From Nitrospirota bacterium (GTDB lineage: Bacteria; Nitrospirota; Thermodesulfovibrionia; Thermodesulfovibrionales; UBA6898): a stretch of 64,000 nt of DNA. Below, piece after piece: positions 38,260 through 48,300 of the stretch. The stretch covers positions 1 through 64,000 of the forward strand of contig SCQH01000040.1 in NCBI GenBank assembly GCA_004321925.1. The letters run 5' to 3'. How positions within the stretch are numbered: the first letter of the stretch is position 1; each line of letters opens with the position of its first letter. The position numbers and the translations under genes are program-made. A model generated the notes under the pieces. That model saw only the letters and a program-made list of their open reading frames with translations, was not told the origin of the DNA and ran no database searches.

Positions 38260-39573
38260 TTATACCTTGATATGCAGCATCGGCAGGCCAAGCCTCTGCC
38301 TTTTATTCTCTCCCCTGAAAGTCTCATATTTCCTTGCCGGGATATCTCCCCGGTCACCATCATGCTGTGCCTGCAGCTTTGTCGGAAGGCTTGAGCCGAG
38401 CTGTACTGTATGCTTGCCGTATTTGGACGAAAGACTGTCGATGACCTCATAGATCCTGGTCAGTTTCTCTATTTTGGCCGTATCATCAAAAAGGCCGTAT
38501 TGGATCCTGTTACAGGGCATAAGCCCTGCAAGCACCACCCCTGTCTGGCGATAGAGCGTATCAGCCCGGAAAACGCGCCTGAAACCTTCTCTCAACGGCT
38601 CCATCAGTGACACGGGAAAGGCACTGGGAAGGCTCAGCTTTATCTCTACTCCTGCACTGCCGAAATCCTGTCTTCGGAGGAATACGATCAACCGTGTGGC
38701 CCCGAGCATATATCTTCTCGCCTTGATACAGGCATTTTCAAGGTTCTTCGAAAGCTGGGCAAATATAAAGGTCTCATCCGCAGAAGGAGGGGTAAATGTC
38801 TTTGCCTTGCTTATGGACTGATAGCTGTCCTTTGCCTCGGTCACTACGGGATATACGCTTCTGCCGTTAAGCTCATGCCAGATCTCCTGATAAGGCTTTG
38901 AAAGGTGGCTCTTTATAAAACCCGCATCTTTCTTTGCAAAGTGAAGGGCTGTCCTTATCCCCTGCTTGTTAAGGAAGGCCGACGTGTTGGCACCTATGCC
39001 CCATACCTTCTCTACCGGGAGATCTTCGAGATAGAGATGTATGTCCCTTCCGGATATAACGGTCAGGCCGTGCGGTTTATTATGTTTTGACCCTATCTTG
39101 GCAAGGACCTTTGTGAGGCTCAGGCCGATGGAAACGGTAAAGCCCAGCTCCTGTTCGACCTGCTGCTGTATCTTTTCAGCTATCACGCGGTAAGGACCGT
39201 GATAGGTCCTTCTGAGGCCTGTCAGGTCGGCGAAGGCCTCATCGATCGAATATTCCTCCACATCCGGGGTGAACCTCCGTACTATCTCAAACATCCTCCT
39301 TGAAAAGATGCTGTACGTCTCATAATCAGAGGGAAGGATCACCGCATCAGGACAGACCTGTCTGACCTCAAACAGCCTCATGCCTCTTTTTATGCCCCGT
39401 GCCTTTGCCTCATAGCTTGCTGCCGCAACGATGCCTCTTTCCTTCCCCGTTATGACAGGCTTACCCCTCAGTTCAGGATGTATCGCCTGCTCACAGGAGG
39501 CAAAGAAGGCATCCGCATCAACGTGAAGGATCGCCTGGGGCCATGAATGTATGGTTAAGGGCTGGGTCTCCAT
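38260..39573 (-). CDS. dinB: Y-family DNA polymerase (Pol IV/UmuC-like)
   Basis: 437 aa. The catalytic carboxylates are in His-Val-Asp-Ala-Asp-Ala-Phe-Phe and Tyr-Ser-Ile-Asp-Glu-Ala-Phe, both standard for Y-family polymerases. A helix-hairpin-helix follows (Val-Trp-Gly-Ile-Gly) and a little-finger domain to about residue 385; the last 50 residues are extra. It would copy damaged DNA with low fidelity. The ATG lies seven bases after the stop of the LexA-like gene, so the pair is one SOS operon, arranged like umuDC. Confidence 0.9.
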   Translation of the reverse strand: METQPLTIHSWPQAILHVDADAFFASCEQAIHPELRGKPVITGKERGIVAAASYEAKARGIKRGMRLFEVRQVCPDAVILPSDYETYSIFSRRMFEIVRRFTPDVEEYSIDEAFADLTGLRRTYHGPYRVIAEKIQQQVEQELGFTVSIGLSLTKVLAKIGSKHNKPHGLTVISGRDIHLYLEDLPVEKVWGIGANTSAFLNKQGIRTALHFAKKDAGFIKSHLSKPYQEIWHELNGRSVYPVVTEAKDSYQSISKAKTFTPPSADETFIFAQLSKNLENACIKARRYMLGATRLIVFLRRQDFGSAGVEIKLSLPSAFPVSLMEPLREGFRRVFRADTLYRQTGVVLAGLMPCNRIQYGLFDDTAKIEKLTRIYEVIDSLSSKYGKHTVQLGSSLPTKLQAQHDGDRGDIPARKYETFRGENKRQRLGLPMLHIKV

Positions 39574-39580
39574 CTGGAGC

Positions 39581-40174
39581 CTAGCGGTATTTTCTTACTA
39601 CTGCGGTGACGACCCCTGCTATCCTGAGCTCTTTCTTCGGTCTTATCGGCTTATATTTTGGGTTTGCGGGGATGAGGATAACGCTCTCCCCCCGTTTTTT
39701 AAGGAATTTCATTGTCCATGCCCCATCCACCTCTGCTATGACCACATCTCCGTTCTTCGGGGTCTGTCCTTTGTCCACGATGACCATATCCCCCGGCATA
39801 ATGCCGGCCTCTGTCATTGAGTCTCCGGACACCTTAAGCAGGAACGTCGCTTCCCTGTTGGTTATGAGCATATCGTCCAGCGATATCGAATCCGCAAGCT
39901 CTTCTTCGGCCGGGCTTGGGAACCCTGCCTCTACGGTGCCAAGGACCCTGAAAGGGAACTTAAGGGAGACAGGAATGAGCCTTCCCCGGCCGTCCTTCCT
40001 TATCACGCCCCCGGCTTCAAGTTTGGAGACCACTTTATGCACCGCGCTCTTTGACCTGAGCCTGAATATCCCTTCCATCTCTGAAAAGCTCGGCATCCTG
40101 CCTTCCCGGTGATAAAAAGAGGATAGTCCGTTGATCCTGGTCGTGAGGATATGTCCCTTGTCTTTCGTCTTCAT
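39581..40174 (-). CDS. lexA: LexA-like self-cleaving repressor
   Basis: 197 aa. An N-terminal winged helix-turn-helix (about 8-65) is followed by an S24 peptidase domain. The Ala83-Gly84 cleavage bond (Val-Glu-Ala-Gly-Phe-Pro), the nucleophile Ser119 in Gly-Asp-Ser-Met and the base Lys156 in Thr-Met-Lys-Phe are all present, so RecA-assisted self-cleavage should work. It likely represses itself and the polymerase gene through the palindrome 12 bases upstream of its start. Given its position before a Y-family polymerase it could be a dedicated LexA paralogue or a UmuD-like protein with a DNA-binding domain. Confidence 0.9.
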   Translation of the reverse strand: MKTKDKGHILTTRINGLSSFYHREGRMPSFSEMEGIFRLRSKSAVHKVVSKLEAGGVIRKDGRGRLIPVSLKFPFRVLGTVEAGFPSPAEEELADSISLDDMLITNREATFLLKVSGDSMTEAGIMPGDMVIVDKGQTPKNGDVVIAEVDGAWTMKFLKKRGESVILIPANPKYKPIRPKKELRIAGVVTAVVRKYR

Positions 40175-40186
40175 GGTCTGATTATA

Positions 40187-40204
40187 AGAGAACGAACGTT
40201 CTCT
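40187..40204. promoter_or_regulatory. SOS box (LexA operator)
   Basis: AGAGAACGAACGTTCTCT has eight-base complementary arms with two central bases, and contains GAAC-N4-GTTC, the Gram-positive/Bacillus-type LexA core. It lies 12 bases before the lexA-like start, so binding should block expression of the lexA-dinB operon. Confidence 0.9.
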
Positions 40205-40279
40205 GTCAATAGCAAGCCGCTAACCTTGTGAAAAGAAAGGAACTATCCAGCTTTCAGGAGCTAGCCATTCATGCCGCGA

Positions 40280-42502
<2,223 letters not shown>

Positions 42503-42566
42503 TTATTAGTGCGTTATATCAACAGCGTAGCACAGAACATTGGACCCCGCAAGGCAGAGCGACAGA

Positions 42567-42737
42567 GGGGACGTTGCCAACATAAACAACATATGATAAT
42601 ATTGCGGCATGACGAGACAGGTAACTCCGCAGGCCCTTTACGCGTCATCGTGCCGCCTGGAAGAAAACAGTCCGATTCCCGTGGACGACATAGAACGCTG
42701 GTGTTCATAATATGTTGTTTAAATTGGCAACGTCCCC
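42567..42737. mobile_element. MITE-like REP element with internal RAYT transposase relic
   Basis: Arms of 28 bases at 42567-42594 and 42710-42737 are inverted copies with two mismatches (outer GGGGACGTTGCCAA, inner AAACAACATAT). Between them is a decayed start of a REP-associated tyrosine transposase. Size (171 bases) and layout suggest a non-autonomous element made by internal deletion. It lies between katG and the Big_2 gene. Confidence 0.8.
42609..42703 (+). pseudogene. RAYT transposase N-terminal relic, frame-broken
   Basis: ATG at 42609 reads Met-Thr-Arg-Gln, then continues Pro-Gln-Ala-Leu-Tyr-Ala-Ser-Ser-Cys-Arg-Leu-Glu-Glu-Asn-Ser-Pro-Ile-Pro-Val-Asp-Asp-Ile-Glu-Arg. This follows the usual RAYT start (Met-Pro-Arg-Gln...Ala-Leu-His-His-Val-Ile...Arg-Gly-Ile-Glu...Val-Asp-Asp) with damage in the middle. 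No catalytic His-hydrophobic-His remains. Confidence 0.55.
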
Positions 42738-42759
42738 TATTACGTCCCCTGGAGATTAT

Positions 42760-43401
42760 ATGAAAGTCAAATTAATCAGTTTCGTTAGCTTTTTCTTACT
42801 GTTTGCAGTCCAGAATGTTTTGGCGTTGGTAATAACATCTCCGAAAAACGGTTCCACCTATAAAACAGGGGACACAGTTAAAGTTGTTGCAGAGTTATCC
42901 CAAGGTTCTGACTATGATAAAATATTATGGGTAGATTTCTTAATTTCAGAGGGATTGAATGAGAGTTGTCCCAAAGAGATCGCTACCCACCCGCGATATG
43001 AATGCACCTTCACGATTACACAATATAGCCCTCAGATTATCATAATTACTGCGTTGGGGAAAACAGTTGACAGTGCTGTTGTTTCGCCAACTATTACAAT
43101 ATCTGTCCCTCTCCCCTCCTCAGTAACTTTGCAGAGTTTGAAATCATTTACAGGAAACAGGCAATTTTTCAGTCAAATCGGCGACCATAACCAGCTTTAT
43201 ATTGTCGGCACTTACTCTGACGCTATAGAACGGGATATCTGGTTGGCAGAGAAAGGGACAACCTATATAAGCAGTAATGAGAAAGTTGTCACTGTCAATG
43301 TAAATGGTCTTATAACCGCAACAGGCGCAGGCAAGGCACAAATAACAGTAAAAAATGGCAGTAAAAAACTCGTTATTGATGCCATTGTCCAAATAAGATG
43401 A
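42760..43401 (+). CDS. small secreted protein with a bacterial Ig-like (Big_2) domain
   Basis: 213 aa from the ATG at 42760, with GGAG seven bases upstream; the frame opens 16 codons earlier inside the REP arm without support. A signal peptide ends near residue 22 (Val-Leu-Ala). The middle looks like a beta-sandwich (Ser-Pro-Lys-Asn-Gly-Ser-Thr-Tyr). The C-terminal 80 residues match Big_2: Ser-Ser-Asn-Glu-Lys-Val-Val-Thr-Val, then Gly-Leu-Ile-Thr-Ala-Thr-Gly-Ala-Gly. AT-rich and enclosed between two copies of the same 53-base REP sequence, so it is probably mobile cargo. Confidence 0.72.
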   Translation: MKVKLISFVSFFLLFAVQNVLALVITSPKNGSTYKTGDTVKVVAELSQGSDYDKILWVDFLISEGLNESCPKEIATHPRYECTFTITQYSPQIIIITALGKTVDSAVVSPTITISVPLPSSVTLQSLKSFTGNRQFFSQIGDHNQLYIVGTYSDAIERDIWLAEKGTTYISSNEKVVTVNVNGLITATGAGKAQITVKNGSKKLVIDAIVQIR

Positions 43402-43422
43402 AAGGGCTCGATAAGAATAATA

Positions 43423-43475
43423 GGGGACGTTGCCAACATAAACAACATATGATAATATGGCGGCATGCCGAGACA
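43423..43475 (+). repeat. second copy of the 53-bp REP/RAYT 5' end
   Basis: Matches 42567-42619 over 53 bases with two mismatches (at 43459 and 43468). The two direct copies frame the Big_2 gene. Confidence 0.9.
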
Positions 43476-43530
43476 AGCGAGACTGGATGCAGTTGGGGTG
43501 CTCTATTTTACCTTATATACTTTTCTTCTC
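43465..43530 (+). pseudogene. RAYT transposase N-terminal fragment
   Basis: Met-Pro-Arg-Gln-Ala-Arg-Leu-Asp-Ala-Val-Gly-Val-Leu is the classical start of REP-associated tyrosine transposases (TnpA-REP). After about 13 residues the frame leaves the family and stops at 43530. A matching C-terminal part lies 1.35 kb downstream, beyond two toxin-antitoxin pairs. Confidence 0.75.
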
Positions 43531-43576
43531 TGACCCTGATGTTTTGACCCAGTGACGTGTCACCCCCAATCGGGTA

Positions 43577-43900
43577 TTAGTCCACCAGCATTTCCCTGAT
43601 AACTGATTTTATTCTTTTAACAGCGCTTTCGTTAATTTTGCCAAGTTTCTTAACAAGACGCCTTTGGTCAACTGTCCTTATCTGGTCAAGGACGATCCAC
43701 CCGCGTTTCCCCTGGAATGACACCTTGACTCTCGTTGGATAGTCATGAGATCTTGTTGTCAGGGGAGCGATCATAACAGTCTGAATGTTCAGATTCATTT
43801 CATCGGGAGAGATGACCACGCACGGCCTTGTTTTTTTAAGTTCATGCCCGATTGTCGGGTCAAGAGATATCAGAAACACCTCGTACTGCCTTACTTCCAT
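43577..43900 (-). CDS. mazF: MazF/PemK-family endoribonuclease toxin
   Basis: 107 aa from the ATG at 43900 (GGAGG seven bases upstream); a TTG two codons earlier is possible. MazF cuts mRNA at short sequences. Family signs: Gly-His-Glu-Leu-Lys-Lys-Thr-Arg-Pro-Cys-Val-Val-Ile-Ser (with the catalytic Arg), Pro-Leu-Thr-Thr, and Gly-Trp-Ile-Val-Leu-Asp-Gln-Ile-Arg-Thr-Val-Asp near residue 70. Its start overlaps the end of the antitoxin gene, so the antitoxin is translated first. Confidence 0.92.
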   Translation of the reverse strand: MEVRQYEVFLISLDPTIGHELKKTRPCVVISPDEMNLNIQTVMIAPLTTRSHDYPTRVKVSFQGKRGWIVLDQIRTVDQRRLVKKLGKINESAVKRIKSVIREMLVD

Positions 43901-44142
43901 TCCCAACCCTCCAGTTCAGGCTCTATCTTTTCGTCCAGCAACAGGGCATCTTCTTTTCGTTCATGCATCATACTGAAAGCCTTTCCCCAGCCGTCCCGAG
44001 GTTTGCTCCTGATAGGCTTTATGACTATCATATCTTTTTCCCTGACAAGTTCCACCTGTGTTTCGATATTGCATTCCTTGAGCATCACCTGCGGAAGCCT
44101 TATTCCCTTTGAGTTTCCTATTGATATCACACTAGCCTTCAT
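43891..44142 (-). CDS. mazE: MazE/AbrB-type antitoxin
   Basis: 83 aa from the ATG at 44142, which has GGAGG eight bases upstream. The N-terminal swapped-hairpin DNA-binding domain is clear (Ile-Gly-Asn-Ser-Lys-Gly-Ile-Arg-Leu-Pro), followed by an acidic C-terminal tail (Leu-Leu-Asp-Glu-Lys-Ile-Glu-Pro-Glu-Leu-Glu) that should wrap the toxin. It overlaps mazF by ten bases. It probably represses the promoter described just upstream. Confidence 0.9.
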   Translation of the reverse strand: MKASVISIGNSKGIRLPQVMLKECNIETQVELVREKDMIVIKPIRSKPRDGWGKAFSMMHERKEDALLLDEKIEPELEGWEWK

Positions 44143-44173
44143 TGATTTCGCCTCCATCACAGTGTTTTGTGTA

Positions 44174-44202
44174 ATTATAATGTAATTACCTCAAGAAATC
44201 AA
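44174..44202 (-). promoter_or_regulatory. sigma-70 promoter of mazEF
   Basis: On the minus strand TTGATT (44202-44197) and TATAAT (44179-44174) are 17 bases apart, giving a leader of about 25 bases to mazE. Two TGTAATTA copies within it may be the antitoxin's operator. Confidence 0.7.
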
Positions 44203-44216
44203 TGCGTAGAAAATAT

Positions 44217-44235
44217 AGGGGACGCTTCATAATAT
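44217..44235 (+). repeat. possible degenerate REP fragment
   Basis: The bases from TAGGGGACG at 44217 onward resemble the start of the 43421 REP copy (TAGGGGACG) before diverging. A short match only, but it lies exactly between the two toxin-antitoxin pairs. Confidence 0.35.
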
Positions 44236-44238
44236 CTC

Positions 44239-44267
44239 TTGACGATAATATCCAGGTGAGATAATAT
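44239..44267 (+). promoter_or_regulatory. sigma-70 promoter of higBA, leaderless layout
   Basis: TTGACG (44239-44244) and TAATAT (44262-44267) are 17 bases apart. The higB ATG is at 44275, so transcription should begin at or next to the start codon. GATAATAT occurs twice (44243-44250, 44260-44267), a likely operator pair. Confidence 0.75.
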
Positions 44268-44274
44268 ATAGAAA

Positions 44275-44556
44275 ATGATCAAATCATTCAAGAGCAAGGA
44301 GGCCGAAAAATTGTTTCAGGGCCGGTTCTCCTCGAAATTACCGCAGGCAATACAACGTTCTGCCGCAATAAAGCTTGAAATGATTAACGCGGCAACCGTT
44401 TTCGAAACACTGCGGGTACCGCCGTCCAATCACCTGGAGGAATTACACGGAGCCAGGAAGGGGCAGTACAGCATTCGCATCAATAAGCAGTGGAGAATTT
44501 GTTTTACATGGAAAGGCAGCGATGCCTTTGATGTTGAAATCGTCGATTACCATTGA
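44275..44556 (+). CDS. higB: HigB-type (RelE superfamily) toxin
   Basis: 93 aa. HigB toxins cut mRNA on the ribosome. Family marks are Ile-Lys-Ser-Phe-Lys-Ser-Lys at the N terminus, Leu-Glu-Glu-Leu-His-Gly-Ala-Arg-Lys-Gly-Gln-Tyr-Ser-Ile-Arg-Ile-Asn near the middle and Trp-Arg-Ile-Cys-Phe, with a C-terminal Asp-Tyr-His. Toxin-first order is typical of higBA. There is no room for a ribosome site between the -10 box and the ATG, so it is probably translated from a leaderless mRNA. Confidence 0.92.
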   Translation: MIKSFKSKEAEKLFQGRFSSKLPQAIQRSAAIKLEMINAATVFETLRVPPSNHLEELHGARKGQYSIRINKQWRICFTWKGSDAFDVEIVDYH

Positions 44557-44568
44557 GAGGTGAGAAAA

Positions 44569-44874
44569 ATGAAGAAACGTGATTTTCCTCCGATCCATCC
44601 AGGCGAAATTCTGATTAAGGAGTTCCTTGAACCCCTGGGAGTCAGCCAGTACAGGCTTGCCAAAGACATAGGCGTTACACCGCGCCGAATAAATGAGATC
44701 GTGCATGGTCGTCGCGCAATTTCTGCCGACACAGCGCTGCGTCTCGGTCATTTTTTCGGTATGGAAGCACAGTTTTGGCTGAACCTGCAGTCCCGTTATG
44801 ATATGGAAGTCACCCGTGATCAACTTCAGGAGAAAATCAAAAAAGAAGTTCGTCCCTTCTCACACGCTGCATGA
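44569..44874 (+). CDS. higA: HigA-type antitoxin (XRE HTH)
   Basis: 101 aa from the ATG at 44569, 12 bases after the higB stop; AGAGG lies about eight bases before it. The start reads Phe-Pro-Pro-Ile-His-Pro-Gly-Glu-Ile-Leu, the HigA/VapI hallmark, then a helix-turn-helix (Ser-Gln-Tyr-Arg-Leu-Ala-Lys-Asp...Arg-Ile-Asn-Glu-Ile-Val-His-Gly-Arg-Arg). It should neutralise HigB and repress the operon. Its stop overlaps the start of the RAYT relic. Confidence 0.92.
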   Translation: MKKRDFPPIHPGEILIKEFLEPLGVSQYRLAKDIGVTPRRINEIVHGRRAISADTALRLGHFFGMEAQFWLNLQSRYDMEVTRDQLQEKIKKEVRPFSHAA

Positions 44875-45245
44875 GCTGTGAGGAATACCGTTCAGATGAA
44901 TGGGTGCTGGGTTCCTCGACCTTCATAGAAGGGATTTTGCGGGAAGCTGAAAGGCAGGAAGAGAAGAAAAGGGAAGAGGTAACCTTAAAAACACTGATCA
45001 GTCGTATCGCTGAGGACAGGGATATCAGTGAAGAATCAATGACCAGTGCGGGGAGAAGCAGGAAAGTGACGCAAGCGCGGGCGGCGCTGGCATACGTCTG
45101 GCTGAGATACCTTGGCCGGGCATTTTATCATATCACGACTACGGGGTCATATCACGACTACGGGGTCATATCACGACTACGGGGTCATATCACGACTACG
45201 GGGTCATATCACGACTACGTATCACGACTACGGGGTCAGACTTGA
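44871..45245 (+). pseudogene. RAYT transposase C-terminal relic running into tandem repeats
   Basis: The first 80 or so codons read Trp-Val-Leu-Gly-Ser-Ser-Thr-Phe-Ile-Glu, an Arg/Glu-rich helix, Leu-Ile-Ser-Arg-Ile-Ala and then Thr-Gln-Ala-Arg-Ala-Ala-Leu-Ala-Tyr-Val-Trp-Leu-Arg-Tyr-Leu-Gly. This is the C-terminal part of REP-associated transposases, which carries a DnaA-like helical domain. From about 45125 the frame enters 19-base tandem repeats and is no longer RAYT. The catalytic part is missing. The open frame alone (124 codons) could still be expressed. Confidence 0.7.
45128..45235 (+). repeat. tandem array of a 19-bp unit
   Basis: TCATATCACGACTACGGGG occurs four times in full (from 45128, 45147, 45166 and 45185), followed by two shortened copies (45204-45219 and 45220-45235). 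Units are identical, hinting at recent slippage. The array ends with GGGGTCAGACTTGAC, also found at 12761. No spacers, so not a CRISPR. Confidence 0.95.
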
Positions 45246-45370
45246 CTATTGACATTTGTGAGACCAAAGGGACGTTCGATTCAATGAGAATTATCGGAGC
45301 TCCACATTGCTCGCTCCATCCCCTCCCGCAACGCAAACCCAAAAGCATAGCATAATTAGCTAAAAAAAGA

Positions 45371-45390
45371 ACCTGTCAGTTCTGACAGGT
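45371..45390. other. hairpin just before the giant surface-protein gene
   Basis: ACCTGTCA and TGACAGGT form a perfect eight-base stem with a four-base loop three bases before the ATG at 45394. On the plus strand it is preceded by seven As, so read on the minus strand it looks like a factor-independent terminator (stem then Ts). On the plus strand it would cover the ribosome site (AGGTGA). Confidence 0.6.
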
Positions 45391-45393
45391 GAC

Positions 45394-48300
45394 ATGCATG
45401 AAATATATCACTATCATGACCAGGTGAAACGGATAGTACATAACCTGGCACAGACCTTTATCGCGGTCATGCTGTCTGCGGTACCGGTATCGTCCGCTGC
45501 CGGTGCGATTGATCAATTTGCCGCCAAAACAATTGGTGATCACGGGAACGTCACGGTCATGGAGGTGACGGGCACTTATGACGAAAAAACCCCCGACGGC
45601 ACCGTCAATGCCGGACCCCGGCAGATAATCTCAAAGGAGTTCTACCGCCTTCATAAGGATGAATATGACTTCCTCGTCATCTTTTCGAACTTCAATTTCA
45701 GGCTGTCGGACGGAACGATCGCCTTTTATCTGGGGGCCAGGAACGACACACGGGGCATCGGAAATGAACTGTTTGATAGTTCGCTTCTTTTCGGCAGCAG
45801 CAGGCTCCAGGGGACGATCGACATGGGAAATATCGCGAACCTGTCGATGGTCCCTACAGATCCGAAGTTTCAATTCACCCTCGACACGATCAGCCACGAG
45901 ATGATGCACCGCTGGGCCGCCTACGCGCGGTTCAGGAATCCCGACGGCTCGCTTAACACGGGACTGCTTGGCAAGGACGGCAGTCACTGGAGCTTTCTGC
46001 TCAGCACCGATGCATCGCTCATGTATGGTAATACCTGGCAGGACAACGGCAACGGGACCTTCACATCCGTTCGCGCAAGAAAATACTATAGCCCGCTTGA
46101 CCTCTACCTGATGGGGTTCATTGACAAATCGCAGGTCCCCCCGATGCTGCTCATCGACAACCCTGATATCGATCCGAAGCGGGTATCGCAGGTGGGCGTA
46201 ACCATATCCGGGACCCCCCGTTACATTACAATCGACGACATAATTGCTGCAGAGGGTGAAAGAGTGCCTGGACCTGCCGAGGCACAAAAGACGTTCAAAA
46301 CAGCGTTCATTTTTATAACTGAACAGGGCACTTTTACCGGCGATGAAATATACGGTCTTGAAAATGTCAGAAACGGCTGGCTTACCCGATACTCGGTCCT
46401 TACCGACGGCGCCGGACTCGTCCAGGTGGCCTTATCACCACTAGACAATCTGCCGGTAAATCCAGGCGTCATTCCTCCTACAGTGACTCCGAGGACACTT
46501 CCGCCGAATATAGATGACGCCGTAACGTGGATAAAGAATGAGCAAAAGTCTGACGGAAGCTGGATGGATCTCGGGCAGACGGCAGAAAGGGACACGGCAG
46601 AGGCCGTTGTAGCCTTGAAGGAGTTCGTTGCTGCCGGACCCAACTATTCGACCGGCCTGCAGTGGCTTGGTGGTCAGTCGTCCGGTTCAACAGATTATCT
46701 GGCAAGGACAGCTGAGGCGCTGGCGGATGCCGGGCTGGACACTGCATCCCAAATGAGCGAGATTGCCTCACGACAAAACAGGGACGGGGGATGGGGAAGC
46801 GGAAAGAGTTTTGCCAGCAGCCCCTCTGATACCGGTCTTGTACTTAAGATGCTTGCTAAGACCGGCTATACCGGTCAGCCTGTCATAGCGAAGGCAATAG
46901 AATATCTTAAGGCAAAACAGAACCCCGACGGAGGCTGGGGCAACGAAGAAGGCAGCAGGGTGGAGACAACGGCGAACGTGCTCTTCGCCTTCAGGAAGTA
47001 TACTGCAACCTATGCATTGGACGACCGAATAGCTTCAGGAAGTTCCTGGCTTCTGCAGCATCAGAATCCTGACGGCGGGTTCGGCAACAGTCCAAGCACG
47101 GTCTATGATACCGCGCGAGCGCTGCTGACCCTTGCCGAGCTTGATATTGCCAAGGACAGCAGAAATAGGGCCATAGGGTATATTCTCCAGGGTCAGTCCG
47201 GTGACGGCAGCTGGCGGGATAGCCCCTATCAGACGGCCCTTGCAATCGAGGCCCTTTACAAGGCCACCGTCGATCCCGATTTGGCGGTGAAGGCCAGTGA
47301 TCTTAGTTTTTCACCGGCGACGATCGCGTCACTTCCGAGTAATGTTGTCCTTAGCGCGAACATTGCAAACCTCGGAAGGACGGCAGTGCCTCAGGCCAAA
47401 GTTGCCCTTTATGAAAACATCTCCGGATCTATGGCCAAGCTGGCTGAACAGACGGTATCTTTCCCCGGCAGATCGACAGTGACGGTATATTTCCCAATAT
47501 TATTTGACGACGAGAGCAGCCGCACGTTTTATATCATGGTTGACCCTGATAACCTTGTGGCCGAGTCTGACAAAGCAAACAACACGGCTTCAAGGAATCT
47601 TCAGGCAGAGGCCGGCATAATGCCTGACCTTGCAATCACCCCTTCAAGCATTTCATTCGTCCCTCAAACAATCGCGGCCATTCCATCAACACTTGCCATA
47701 AATGTCGATGTTGCCAATTTGGGTTCATCAACGGTTCCACAGGCAAAAGTGGCGCTTTACGACGGGGACGTCTCCGAAGCAAACAAGATTGCTGAACAGA
47801 TCGCGGCATTCCCCGGCAGGGGAAATACCACAATATCCTTCCCTGTAGCCATCACAGACGGACGTGAAAGGGTCTTTACCGTGGCTGTCGATCCGGGCAA
47901 CCTCATCAAGGAGTCTGACAAGACCAACAATATGGCGGTTCAGCGAATCAAGCCGGTTGCGTTCACAGAGCCGGACCTATCAATCTCTTCAAACGACATA
48001 ACCTTTGCGCCTTCGACGATCGGGGCCATCCCATCCACCGTCACCATAAACGCGAGAATAGCCAATTTCGGTAAAACTGCGGCGCAGAGCTTTAAGGTGG
48101 CCCTTTATGAAGGAGTGGTATCGGACGCAAGCAGGATCGGCGAGACAACTGCTTCGGTCCAGGGCGAAGATTTCGTTGTCGTGAGCTTTTCGACCACGGT
48201 AAATGACGCCAGTGATCATAAATATATAGTGTCCGTTGATCCCGATAATCAGGTCCCGGAGTCCGTAGAGACGAACAATACAGCCTGGAATGTGCTTAAA

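Noticed and set aside
45128-45235. CRISPR-like repeated units
   Set aside because: Units are adjacent without spacers; it is a plain tandem repeat.
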